Assembly: GCA_963707515.1 (NCBI GenBank)
Contig: CAVPQI010000001.1
Location: forward strand, 434,001 to 498,000
DNA length: 64,000 bases
Reading direction: 5' to 3'
Source of the DNA: Sva-07 sp963707515
GTDB taxonomy: Bacteria; Actinomycetota; Acidimicrobiia; Acidimicrobiales; Ilumatobacteraceae
The notes beneath the pieces are model-generated. The model had not been told where the DNA came from. It was given only the letters and a program-made list of their open reading frames with translations, and made no database searches. Both the position numbers and the translations under genes were made by a program. How positions within the stretch are numbered: position 1 is the stretch's first letter; every line of letters starts with the position of its first letter. Positions 28,369-36,803 of this stretch are shown here, in pieces.

Positions 28369-28977
28369 TCACGGCTCGAGCAGGCGCCGCTTCTGTTGCT
28401 CGAACTCGACGTCGGTGATCGTCCCCCGGTCGCGCAGCATCTCGAGCCGTTCGAGCTGCCCGGCGATGTCGACGTCACCACCGCGCCGCGCCCGCTGGGC
28501 TGCCATCTGGGCGTGGATCTCGCGCTGCACACGATCGGGCTGGCGGATCTCGGTGAAGCGCTGCAGCCCCGACTCGGCACCCGATTCGATCACCAGGTCG
28601 CCGGCGCCTACCAGACGTTCGAGCAGTCCCTGTCGGAAGTGCACGGTGTGCACCCGGTCGAGCGGGATCTCGATGCCGTGCTTGACGATCACCCCACCGC
28701 GGTAGATCAGCCGCCGATCGGTGACGACGAAGTGCGTCGTCAGCCAGCGGCAGTAGCGACCGAGCAGCCAGCACACGGCGACGGCGATCGCCGCCATCGA
28801 CGCCCACGCCGCGACGGTACGCCCCATGGTGCCGTAATCGGTCAGGACGAGGGTGACGATGCCACCGGCGATCGCCGCAACGACCGTCAGCGCGGGCACC
28901 GCCAGGAACCACCAGTGGGGATGGAGGTCGACGGTGACCGTCTCGTCGTCGTTCAGCAGTCGAGCGGGATAGGCCAC
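28369..28977 (-). CDS. bacterial PH domain membrane protein with C-terminal SHOCT motif
   Basis: 202 residues: two membrane helices (about 23-47 and 57-78), then a bacterial PH-like (bPH2) domain with HFVVTDRRLIYRGGVI and IPLDRVHTVHFRQGLLERL, a polar linker, and a SHOCT tail LERLEMLRDRGTITDVEFEQ. SHOCT often joins to PH-like or membrane domains; its role is thought to be oligomerisation or regulation. GTG 28977 is the start. It is on the same strand as the two CorC-type genes and 27 nt downstream of them. Confidence 0.85.
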   Translation of the reverse strand: MAYPARLLNDDETVTVDLHPHWWFLAVPALTVVAAIAGGIVTLVLTDYGTMGRTVAAWASMAAIAVAVCWLLGRYCRWLTTHFVVTDRRLIYRGGVIVKHGIEIPLDRVHTVHFRQGLLERLVGAGDLVIESGAESGLQRFTEIRQPDRVQREIHAQMAAQRARRGGDVDIAGQLERLEMLRDRGTITDVEFEQQKRRLLEP

Positions 28978-29004
28978 GATTCGGTCCGTGTCACCCGCAC
29001 GCGC

Positions 29005-30342
29005 TCAGTCGCCGCTGCGGTCGTCGACAGACAAGCGGATGCGCAGCGTCTCGATCGCGTAGCCGTCCATCTCGACCACCTCGAACTCGCCGACATCGGT
29101 GCGCACCCGATCGCCTTCGCTGGGGATCTCGTCGACGGCGTCGATCACGTACCCGGCGACCGTCTGCCACTCACCGTCGGGCAGGGCGACACCGGTGAAC
29201 TCCTCGAACAGCTCCACGCGCAACGAGCCGGTGACCTGCAACGTGCCGTCGTCCATCTGCTCGACACCCTCGAGGCGGCGGTCGGACTCGTCGTTGAAGT
29301 CGCCGATCAGCTCCTCGATCACGTCTTCGAGCGTGACGACCCCGAGCACGAGACCGTGCTCGTCGACGACGAGGGCGATGTGATGGCGATCGGTGCGCAT
29401 CTCGAGCAGCAGATCCTCGAGCCGGTGGTGCTCGTTGGTCACCATGATCGGCCGGGTGAGACTGCCCGCCGTGGTGTCCGACCACGAGTCGTGCGGCAGG
29501 CGCAGCACGTCCTTGGCGTGGACGAAGCCGCGCACGTGGTCGAGGTCGCCCTCGTGGACGACCACCCGGGTGCGCCCGGTCCGATGGGCCATCTCGGCGA
29601 CGTCGGCCATCGACGTGTCGGCCTCGACGGCGACGATGTCGCGTCGCACGGTCATCGCGTCGGCGGCGATCAAGCCGGACATCTCCAGCGAGCGGGCCAG
29701 CAGCTGGTGCTCGTCGGCAGCGATCCCACCGTGATCTGCCGACTCGGCGATCAGCAGGCGCAGGTCACCGGCGGAGTGGGCGACCGCCCGTTCGTCCTGC
29801 GGTTCCACGCCGACGGCACGGACGCAGAGATTGGCGAGCCAGTTCATCAGCCGGATCAACGGGCGGAACAGGGTGACGAACATCCGGAACGGGCGCGCCA
29901 GCCGCAACGCCGAGTTCTCGGGGTGGGCGATCGCCCACGACTTGGGCGCCATCTCGCCGACGACCATGTGCAAGAAGACGACGATCGACAGGCCGAAGGT
30001 GAAGCCGATGACGTGCAGGGCGGTGTCGCTGAGCGTGAACAGTTCACCGACGGCGCCTTCGATGATCGCCGCCAGCGCCGGCTCGGCGACGGCACCGAGA
30101 CCGAGCGAGCAGATGGTGATGCCGAGCTGTGCCCCGGCGAGCATCATCGACAGCTCCCGGAGGCCGGCCAGCGTGTGTGCGGCGCGGCGGTCGCCCTCGG
30201 CGGCGAGCTGTTCGATCCGGCTACGGCGGGCGGCGAGCATGGCGAACTCGGCGGCGACGAAGAACCCGTTGAGGGCGAGCAGGACGACCATCGTCGTCAG
30301 CCCGAGCCAGCTGACCTGGATGCCGTCGGCGGCGGCGATCAT
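29005..30342 (-). CDS. CorC/HlyC family transporter-associated protein (CNNM-CBS), paralogue 2
   Basis: 445 residues: N-terminal DUF21/CNNM membrane part (four helices up to about residue 160, with LALNGFFVAAEFAMLAARRS and GAQLGITICSLGLGAVAEPA), two CBS domains, and a C-terminal CorC/HlyC domain ending RIRLSVDDRSGD. CNNM/CorC proteins take part in magnesium or cobalt efflux. Its start overlaps the stop of the paralogue upstream by 4 nt (ATGA), so both are made from one mRNA and may form a hetero-oligomer. Confidence 0.92.
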   Translation of the reverse strand: MIAAADGIQVSWLGLTTMVVLLALNGFFVAAEFAMLAARRSRIEQLAAEGDRRAAHTLAGLRELSMMLAGAQLGITICSLGLGAVAEPALAAIIEGAVGELFTLSDTALHVIGFTFGLSIVVFLHMVVGEMAPKSWAIAHPENSALRLARPFRMFVTLFRPLIRLMNWLANLCVRAVGVEPQDERAVAHSAGDLRLLIAESADHGGIAADEHQLLARSLEMSGLIAADAMTVRRDIVAVEADTSMADVAEMAHRTGRTRVVVHEGDLDHVRGFVHAKDVLRLPHDSWSDTTAGSLTRPIMVTNEHHRLEDLLLEMRTDRHHIALVVDEHGLVLGVVTLEDVIEELIGDFNDESDRRLEGVEQMDDGTLQVTGSLRVELFEEFTGVALPDGEWQTVAGYVIDAVDEIPSEGDRVRTDVGEFEVVEMDGYAIETLRIRLSVDDRSGD

Positions 30343-31685
30343 CGCGGCCGTCCGGCGTCGCCGGCCGTGTCGTCGCCCGCCTCGTCGGCATCGGGCTCGG
30401 GGTCGACGCGCAGTTCGAGTCGCCCGATGGCGAACCCGTCGACCTCGGTCACCTCGATCTGTACCCCGTCGACGACGAACCGCTCACCGACCTCGGGGAT
30501 GTGCTCGAGACGATCCAGGACGAGTCCGGCGACGGTGTCGTACTCGCCGTCGGGGAGGTCGAAGCCGGTGATCCGCTCGATCTCGTCGACGCGTGACGAC
30601 CCGATGACCGACCAGACACCCGGCGCCGACTCGACGTGCTCGCCCGGCACGAGCAGGTCGTACTCGTCCTCGATGTCGCCGACGAGCTCTTCGACGATGT
30701 CCTCCAACGTGACCACACCGGCAGGACCGCCGTACTCGTCGATGACGATCGCCATCTCCGTGGAGTGGGCGCGCAGCTCGGCGAGGACGACGTTCAACCC
30801 GGCGGCCTCGGGCACGGCGAGCGTCTCGCGCAGCAACGAGCCGACCGGCATGACGTCGTACTCGTTCCGGTCGACACCGAGGAGGTCCTTGGTGTGGACG
30901 ATCCCCTGCACCAGTCCGTCGTGGTCGAGCACCGGGAACCGCGAGTGCGACGACGCCATCAGGTCGCGCAGGTCGGCCGCGGTGGCGTCGATCTGGATCG
31001 TCACGACACGATTCCAGGGGATCATCGCATCGGAGGCCTCGAGCTCGCCGAAGCTGATCGCCCGCTCCAGCAACGCCGCCTGTCCCGGGGTCAGGTGACC
31101 GCTCTCTGCCGACGAATCGACGATCAGGTCGAGCTCCTCGGTCGACACGGCGCCGTGGATCTCCTCCACCGGCTCGACGCCGATGAGTCGCAGCAGCCGG
31201 TTGGCCGACCCGTCGAAGAGCCGGATCACGGGGCCGGCGACCTTGAGGAAGAGCAACGTCGACGGAGCGAGGGCGCGGGCGACCTCCTCCGGTTTGGCGA
31301 TCGCCAGGTTCTTCGGCGCCAGCTCACCGAACACCATCTGGGCCACCGTCGCCAGCACGAGGGCGAGCGTGATGGCGATGCCGAACGTCGCCGATTCGGG
31401 GACGCCGAGCGCTTCGAGGCCGGGTTCGATCACCGAGGCGATCGCCGGCTCGGCGATGAAGCCGACGATCAGGGTGGTCACCGTGATCCCGAGTTGGGCG
31501 CCCGAGAGCATGAAGCTCAGCCGCTTGTGGACCTGCAGCGCCCGCCGCGCTTTGCGGTCGCCACCGTCGGCGAGTTCGGTGAACTTGGCCCGCCGAGCAG
31601 CGACGAACGCGAACTCTCCGGCGACGAAGTAGCCGTTGGCAGCGATCAACGCCACCACCCCGACCAACCCGAGCGCGGTCAACAC
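30339..31685 (-). CDS. CorC/HlyC family transporter-associated protein (CNNM-CBS), paralogue 1
   Basis: Same architecture as the following gene: CNNM membrane part (IAANGYFVAGEFAFVAARRA, GAQLGITVTTLIVGFIAEPA), CBS pair and a CorC domain, with an acidic C-terminal tail. GTG 31685 gives 448 residues; a GTG at 31727 would add 14 residues, but a TAACAT box directly abutting it suggests transcription starts after it, so 31685 is preferred. A direct tandem duplication of this family is common in actinobacteria. Confidence 0.9.
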   Translation of the reverse strand: MLTALGLVGVVALIAANGYFVAGEFAFVAARRAKFTELADGGDRKARRALQVHKRLSFMLSGAQLGITVTTLIVGFIAEPAIASVIEPGLEALGVPESATFGIAITLALVLATVAQMVFGELAPKNLAIAKPEEVARALAPSTLLFLKVAGPVIRLFDGSANRLLRLIGVEPVEEIHGAVSTEELDLIVDSSAESGHLTPGQAALLERAISFGELEASDAMIPWNRVVTIQIDATAADLRDLMASSHSRFPVLDHDGLVQGIVHTKDLLGVDRNEYDVMPVGSLLRETLAVPEAAGLNVVLAELRAHSTEMAIVIDEYGGPAGVVTLEDIVEELVGDIEDEYDLLVPGEHVESAPGVWSVIGSSRVDEIERITGFDLPDGEYDTVAGLVLDRLEHIPEVGERFVVDGVQIEVTEVDGFAIGRLELRVDPEPDADEAGDDTAGDAGRPR

Positions 31686-31754
31686 GGTGTCAACTTCGTT
31701 TTCGGACGGCGGACATGGGTGCGGCACATGTTATCCACGCGCCACCTGCGGCGT

Positions 31755-31760
31755 TAGCTT
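31755..31760 (+). promoter_or_regulatory. -10 box of a leaderless promoter
   Basis: TAGCTT ends 6 nt before the glutathione peroxidase ATG. Confidence 0.6.
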
Positions 31761-31766
31761 CACGAC

Positions 31767-32240
31767 ATGACCTCACTCCACGACTTCGAGATGACCTCGA
31801 TCACCGGCGACGACGTGCCGTTGCGCAACTACGCCGGACAGCTGTGCCTCGTCGTCAACGTCGCCAGCGCCTGCGGCCTCACTCCGCAGTACGAAGGGCT
31901 CGTGTCGCTGCATGAGGACAACGACGATCTGACCGTGCTCGGGTTCCCGTGCAACCAGTTCGCCGGCCAGGAGCCCGGCACCGACGACGAGATCTGCGAG
32001 TTCGCCACGACCAAGTACGCCGTGTCGTTCCCGATGTTCTCCAAGCTCGAGGTCAACGGCGACGCCGCGCACGAGCTGTACCAGTGGTTGAAGTCGGAGC
32101 AGCCTGGCGACGGCGATTCGGCCGACATCGCCTGGAACTTCGAGAAGTTCCTCGTCGACGGTGACGGCAAGGTCGTCGCCCGCTTCTCCCCGATGGTCAC
32201 GCCAGCCGAGATCGCCGCGCAACTCGACGACTTCCGCTGA
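31767..32240 (+). CDS. glutathione peroxidase family protein
   Basis: A 157-residue thiol peroxidase of the GPx fold. The peroxidatic Cys is Cys36 (NVASACGLTPQYEGL); GFPCNQFAGQEPG carries the second Cys62 and the Gln; WNFEKFLVDGDGKVV supplies the Trp/Asn of the active site. The Cys version without the long mammalian loop normally uses thioredoxin. It is followed 8 nt later by a gamma-glutamylcyclotransferase-like gene, likely in one operon. Confidence 0.93.
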   Translation: MTSLHDFEMTSITGDDVPLRNYAGQLCLVVNVASACGLTPQYEGLVSLHEDNDDLTVLGFPCNQFAGQEPGTDDEICEFATTKYAVSFPMFSKLEVNGDAAHELYQWLKSEQPGDGDSADIAWNFEKFLVDGDGKVVARFSPMVTPAEIAAQLDDFR

Positions 32241-32248
32241 CGACGACC

Positions 32249-32848
32249 ATGGGGGGCGGCAACTGGGTCTTCGGCTACGGGTCGCTGGTCTCGCCGGCGT
32301 CGCTGGCGTTGACCATCGGCCACCTCGTGCAGCCGTCGGCCGTCGCCGTCGCCGAGCTCGGCGGCTACGGACGGCGATGGAACTACGGCGCCCAACACGT
32401 CCGCGGTGCGTGGACTCACGACGGCGTCGACATCGTCGACGGCGTGATCGTCGCCCTCGGGTTGGTCGACGCCGCTGACGAGACGTGCAATGGCGTCGCC
32501 GTCGAGGTCACCGACGACGAACTCGCCGGCCTCGATCGGCGCGAGCGCGACTACCAACGCACCGACGTCACCGACCGGATCACGATCCTCGACGGTGTCG
32601 ACGGGGTGGCCGCGGCCCAGCCGGCGGGTGCCCGCTTCGTCACCTACGTGCCCCGTGCGTCGGCGGTCGACCGTTACGCCGCCGGCCGCGACGCCGGCCG
32701 GGCCGCGATCCGCGCCGACTACTGGGACCTCGTCGACGGTGCGTTCGCCGCGTTGGGTCGCGCCCACCTCAGCCGCTACCGCACCACGCCGGCACCCGAC
32801 GTCCCCATCGTCGAGATGCAGTGGACCACCGCCCCACCCCGCCGTTGA
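32249..32848 (+). CDS. gamma-glutamylcyclotransferase-like protein
   Basis: 199 residues with the hallmark FGYGSLVSPASL near the N-terminus, which binds the gamma-glutamyl group, and an acidic DELAGLDRRERDYQRTDV where the catalytic Glu is expected. Enzymes of this fold release 5-oxoproline from gamma-glutamyl peptides. Pairing with a GPx gene hints at gamma-glutamyl thiols, although actinobacteria typically use mycothiol. No ribosome site stronger than GGGGGG inside the start codon region is seen. Confidence 0.82.
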   Translation: MGGGNWVFGYGSLVSPASLALTIGHLVQPSAVAVAELGGYGRRWNYGAQHVRGAWTHDGVDIVDGVIVALGLVDAADETCNGVAVEVTDDELAGLDRRERDYQRTDVTDRITILDGVDGVAAAQPAGARFVTYVPRASAVDRYAAGRDAGRAAIRADYWDLVDGAFAALGRAHLSRYRTTPAPDVPIVEMQWTTAPPRR

Positions 32849-32920
32849 CCGCTCCGGCGTCGACCGGCTCCCGCGCTGAGCGATAGCCGCGCATCTACGG
32901 GTGTCGCTGATCGGGGTGGG

Positions 32921-33532
32921 TCAGGGGCTCGAAGGTGCAGCAGCGAGCGTCTGCAGGTCGTTCCACAACGCATCGACCTGACGTCGCAGTGACTCGCGGT
33001 CGCCGCTGTTGTCGATCACGTGGGTCGCCCGCTCGAGCCGCTGCTCGCGGCTGATCTGGCTGCTGATCCGGGCCCGGGCGTCGGCCTCGTCCATGCCACG
33101 CTCGCGTACGAGCCGTTCGATGGCGACGTCGACGGGGATGTCGACGACGATCGTCGCCACGAGCCCCTCGCGAGGGTTCTCGCCGAGCAACGGGAAGTCG
33201 AGGACGACGACGCGGTCGGTGTCCTTGTGAGCGTCGATCTGGCGTTGGATCTCGGCCTGCATCGCCGGATGGACGATGCCGTTGAGATCCTTCAGCGCCT
33301 GCTCGTCGTTGAACACGATCCCCGCGACGGCGGCACGGTCGAGCGTGCCGTCGTCACGGATGATGTGTTGACCGAAGCGTTCGGCCATGGCTGCGACGAC
33401 CGGCGTGCCCGGACCCTGCAGGTCGCGGGCGATCTGGTCGGCGTCGACGATGATCGCCCCGTTGAGGGCGAGCAACGTCGAGACGGTTGACTTGCCGGCC
33501 CCGATCCCGCCGGTCAGGCCGACGAGGATCAC
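32921..33532 (-). CDS. coaE: dephospho-CoA kinase
   Basis: Last step of CoA synthesis: phosphorylation of the 3'-hydroxyl of dephospho-CoA. 203 residues, P-loop GGIGAGKS (8-15), VDADQIARDL, and lid residues in RISSQISREQRLERATHVID. It overlaps rpsA by 4 nt (ATGA). rpsA-coaE adjacency is shared with mycobacteria. The mycobacterial protein carries an extra C-terminal GrpB-like domain; this one does not. Confidence 0.96.
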   Translation of the reverse strand: MILVGLTGGIGAGKSTVSTLLALNGAIIVDADQIARDLQGPGTPVVAAMAERFGQHIIRDDGTLDRAAVAGIVFNDEQALKDLNGIVHPAMQAEIQRQIDAHKDTDRVVVLDFPLLGENPREGLVATIVVDIPVDVAIERLVRERGMDEADARARISSQISREQRLERATHVIDNSGDRESLRRQVDALWNDLQTLAAAPSSP

Positions 33533-34936
33533 TCGGCGGGAGCTTCCTCCGCCACCGGCTCGGCCTCGGCGGTCGCCGGCTCGGCCGTGACCTCGCCCTC
33601 GACGGTCGCTGCACCATCGGCTGCGGCCTCGCCGTCGGCAGGGGCCACGTCGCCCTCGGCCGTGGCGGCCTCGCCGTAGTACTCCTCCCAGGCCTTCTCG
33701 GCCTCGGCCGAAGCCTCACCCTGGACCCAGTTGCCGGCCGAGTCGACCTCGAAGTGCTCGCGGTACTCGGCGGCGAGTTCGCCACCCTCGGCGGCCTGCT
33801 TGATCGACAGGCTGATCCGGCGGCGGGCGAGGTCGAGATCGATGATCTTGACCCACAGCTCCTCGCCGGGCGTGACGACCTGCTCGGGCGAATCGACGTG
33901 ATGCGCCGACATCTCCGAGATGTGCACGAGGCCCTCGATGCCTTCGCCGACCTGGACGAACGCACCGAACTGGACGAGCTTGGTGACCCGGCCGTAGACG
34001 AGCTGATCGACCTGGTGGCTCTCGGCGAACTCCTGCCATGGATCGGCCTGCGTCGCCTTGAGCGACAGGCTGATGCGCTCGCGGCTGAAGTCGACGTCGA
34101 GCACCTGGACCTTGACGTGATCGCCGACCGAGACGACCGAACCGGGGTGGTCGACGTGCTTCCACGACAGCTCGCTGACGTGGATGAGGCCGTCCATGCC
34201 GCCGAGGTCGACGAAGGCGCCGAAGCTGACGACGGAGGAGATGGTGCCCTCGCGGACCTCGCCAACCTTGAGGTTGTTGAGGAACTGGTCGCGGGTCTCC
34301 TTCTGGTTCTCCTCGAGGTAGGCCCGGCGGGAGAGCACGACGTTGTTGCGGTTCTTGTCGAGCTCGATGATCTTGCAGTGCACGGTCTCGCCGATGTACG
34401 GGGCGAGGTCGCGGCACGCGGCGCAGCTCGACGAGCGATGCGGGCAGGAAGCCGCGCAGGCCGATGTCGACGATCAGGCCGCCCTTGACGACCTCGATGA
34501 CCGGACCGGAGACGACCTCGTCGTTCTCCTTCTTCTGCTCGATGTCGCCCCAGGCACGCTCGTACTGCGCACGCTTCTTGGACAGCAGCAGACGGCCTTC
34601 CTTGTCCTCCTTGGTGAGGACCAGGGCCTCGACGTGCTCGCCGAGGGAGACGACCTCGGACGGGTCGACGTCGTTGCGGATGCTCAGCTCACGCGCCGGG
34701 ATGACTCCCTCGCTCTTGTAGCCGATGTCGAGCAGCACCTCGTCTTTGTCGATCTTCACCACGGTTCCGTGGACGAGCTGGCCGTCTTCGACGGTGACCA
34801 TGGTGCCGTCGATGGCGTCGGCGAAGGACATGCCGAGGTCGTCGGAGACGACCTCACGGGGCGTGTAATTTCCCTCCTCGTCGAAGGTCCCCATCTGATT
34901 GGTGGACGGCTCGGAGGTGGTTGCGGTATCGGACAA
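33529..34936 (-). CDS. rpsA: 30S ribosomal protein S1, frameshifted
   Basis: Four S1 repeats, as in other actinobacteria, then an Ala/Glu-rich tail. Repeat 1 begins GQLVHGTVVKIDKDEVLLDI; repeat 2 has GPVIEVVKGGLIVDIGLRGF; repeats 3-4 lie in the second frame (GEVREGTISSVVSFGAFVDL and YGRVTKLVQFGAFVQVG). The break is one extra base at about 34413-34414, between LVELRRV and RDLAPYIGETVH; without it the gene has 468 codons. TTG 34936 (LSDTATTSEPSTNQ) is a tentative start; ATG 34894 is the alternative. S1 is essential, so the break is surely an assembly error. Confidence 0.93.
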
Positions 34937-35030
34937 CGGACGGACTGCTTTCGGGACGACGAAACTCGGGGAACGGGAAACGCGCGGCAGGCGCCGCGCA
35001 GCGAGCAATGGTACCACTGACCAGGGAAAA

Positions 35031-35957
35031 CTACGAGGGGTGGGTTTCCGACCCCCCACCGCCCCGGTCCGGCACCCTCCCACCGTCCCCATCCGGCACC
35101 CTCCCACCGTCCCCATCCGGCACCCTCCCACCGGCCCCATCCGGCACCCTCCCACCGTCCCCATCCGAAATTTGTCCGGCAGGTTCCGCTGGGAGTGATG
35201 ATTCGGACATTTTTTGGCCGATGACGAGGAATTCGGGCGACTCGGTGGTCGGCGCGGCGTCGCTGTAGGCGCCCGGCTCGACCGAAGCGATCGACTCCAC
35301 CTCCAACCCGTGGGCGGCGAACAAGAGGCGCAGCTCGCGGGGCGTCGAGCAGCCGGTCCACAGGTCGACCTCACGTCGCTCACCGGTCTCACTGCGGATC
35401 TCGGTGCGTTCGTGGGACACGCCGGTCGCCGCGTCGAAGTCGGCCTCGTCGTGGTAGCGGACGGCGAAGTAGGCGTTGAACGCGCTCAGCGCCACGCGCC
35501 CTCCGGGCCGCAGCGCCGCGGCCATGCCGGCGATCACCGCCGCGTCGTCGCCCTCGGCGGTCATCATCCCGAACGCCCCCTGGCAGAGGCAGACGACGGC
35601 GTCGAACTCGGCGTCGAAGGTCAGCGATCGGGCGTCGGCCCGCTCGAACGTCGCCCGCCCGGGCCCGACGTCGAGCGCCGACGCCAGCTCGACGAAACGT
35701 TCGCTGATGTCGATGCCGTGGACGTCGATGCCGCGCCGAGCGAGCTCGTGGGCGTGGCGTCCGGTTCCGCAACCCACGTCGAGCACCCGGCTCCCCGGCT
35801 CTAGTCGCAGCCGTGGCAGCAGGTGCTCGATCTCTTGCAGCGTGCCCTTGGTGTGGGCGTAGCGGTCGTAGGCGGCGCCGAGATGATCGGCGAGATCCTC
35901 GAACCAGTGGTCACGCTCGGACACGTGGGCGGTCACCGGCTCAGCACCGTCAGACAC
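35031..35957 (-). CDS. class I SAM-dependent methyltransferase with repetitive C-terminus
   Basis: 308 residues. SAM-binding motif I is VLDVGCGTGRHAHELARRG with acidic GIDISE in motif II, then FDAVVCLCQGAFGMM and RPGGRVALSAFN. The fold ends near residue 245 (ESPEFLVIGQK); the last 60 residues are low-complexity and contain four tandem copies of GGRVPDGD. The substrate is unknown. The tail is encoded by a 24-nt DNA repeat preceded by a palindromic element, and was probably gained by insertion and slippage rather than selected for function. Confidence 0.88.
   Translation of the reverse strand: MSDGAEPVTAHVSERDHWFEDLADHLGAAYDRYAHTKGTLQEIEHLLPRLRLEPGSRVLDVGCGTGRHAHELARRGIDVHGIDISERFVELASALDVGPGRATFERADARSLTFDAEFDAVVCLCQGAFGMMTAEGDDAAVIAGMAAALRPGGRVALSAFNAYFAVRYHDEADFDAATGVSHERTEIRSETGERREVDLWTGCSTPRELRLLFAAHGLEVESIASVEPGAYSDAAPTTESPEFLVIGQKMSESSLPAEPAGQISDGDGGRVPDGAGGRVPDGDGGRVPDGDGGRVPDRGGGGSETHPS
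35065..35166. repeat. 24-nt tandem repeat, four copies, inside the methyltransferase gene
   Basis: GGCACCCTCCCACCG starts at 35071, 35095, 35119 and 35143. It encodes the repeated octapeptide at the C-terminus. Copies differ at one or two bases. Confidence 0.8.
35165..35217. repeat. palindromic element, copy 1
   Basis: CCGAAATTTGTCCGG ... TCGGACATTTTTTGG arms with a GCTGGG-containing loop. The right arm is decayed relative to copy 2 (36691-36744). It lies within the methyltransferase coding sequence, right beside the 24-nt tandem repeat. Confidence 0.65.
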
Positions 35958-35987
35958 CGTCAGACACCCGGTCGGTCAGGGGGACGG

Positions 35988-36668
35988 TCAGGGGGTCGCC
36001 TGCTCCGGCTTGTCCCAGTCGAGACCGAGCCGGTAGCCCTCCTCGAGGCCGGCGACGGTCTCGGCATCGACCTGCTCGATGAGACCCTGGGCGCACATCA
36101 CCTCGAGCAGGCTCGGGGCGGCGGCGAGCTCGGCCCAGAACTCGGGATCCCACATCCGGCCGCGGCGGAACGCCTTGGCGCAGTGCATGAACACCTCGTC
36201 GGCGCGCACGATGATCGCCGTCGTCGGCCGGCGGAGTTCGTCGTGCCACAGGTCGAGCACGGTGTCGTCGGTGGTCACCCACGCCCGACCGTTGAGCCGC
36301 AGCGTCTCGTCCTTGCCGGGGATGATGAACAACAGGCCGGCCTTGCCGGTGGCCACGACGGCGCGGATCGAATCGATCAGGTTGTTGCCGTTGAGGTCGG
36401 GGATCGCCACGTGCCGGTCGTCGAGGACGCGCACGAATCCGGCCGGTCCACCGCGGGGCGACACGTCGGAACCGCCATCGGCGCCGACCGTACCGAGCAG
36501 GACGAACGGTGACAGCCCGACGAAGATCTTCGTCCCGTCGTCGATGCCCGACACCTTCTTCTCGGCAACCAACTTCCCTGGCGCCCGGTACAGCGTCTCG
36601 AGCTCCTCGAGGGACCCGACGATCGAACCGACCGGCGCCGCGTCGACAACCTGCTCATCGATGGACAT
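35988..36668 (-). CDS. FMN-binding pyridoxamine 5'-phosphate oxidase-like protein (MSMEG_1061 type)
   Basis: 226 residues with the split-barrel flavin fold: LSPFVLLGTVGADGGSDVSP, then GGPAGFVRVLDDRHVAIPDL, NGNNLIDS, and GKAGLLFIIPGKDETLRLNG. These stretches match the MSMEG_1061-type branch of PPOX proteins, for which no reaction is firmly known. An extended C-terminus (WDPEFWAELA, YRLGLDWDKPEQ) is characteristic. It lies 30 nt upstream of the methyltransferase gene on the same strand. Confidence 0.87.
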   Translation of the reverse strand: MSIDEQVVDAAPVGSIVGSLEELETLYRAPGKLVAEKKVSGIDDGTKIFVGLSPFVLLGTVGADGGSDVSPRGGPAGFVRVLDDRHVAIPDLNGNNLIDSIRAVVATGKAGLLFIIPGKDETLRLNGRAWVTTDDTVLDLWHDELRRPTTAIIVRADEVFMHCAKAFRRGRMWDPEFWAELAAAPSLLEVMCAQGLIEQVDAETVAGLEEGYRLGLDWDKPEQATP

Positions 36669-36690
36669 GACCCCATCCTCGCACGCCGCG

Positions 36691-36744
36691 CCGAAAATTT
36701 GTCCGGATCATCACGCTGGGCGACACGAATCGGACAAATTTCGG
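36691..36744. repeat. palindromic element, copy 2, downstream of polA
   Basis: CCGAAAATTTGTCCG and CGGACAAATTTCGG form a near-perfect 14-bp stem around a 25-nt loop. It may terminate polA on the minus strand. Copy 1 is at 35165-35217. Confidence 0.7.
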
Positions 36745-36803
36745 AGAAGATCCCGGGGAACGTCCTGGTGCGAGGTGTCCGGATGCGGTGGTCAGGGCGA
36801 GTG

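Noticed and set aside
27061..31098. A 1345-codon plus-strand open frame opposite the racemase, PH-SHOCT and CorC genes
   Set aside because: It is antisense to four genes with clear families, and its composition is that of a reversed-strand reading.
34400..34430. Programmed frameshifting in rpsA
   Set aside because: There is no slippery heptamer or downstream structure, no rpsA gene is known to need it, and similar one-base breaks occur in unrelated genes across the window.
35065..35166. CRISPR-like repeats
   Set aside because: Units are contiguous 24-nt coding repeats with no spacers.
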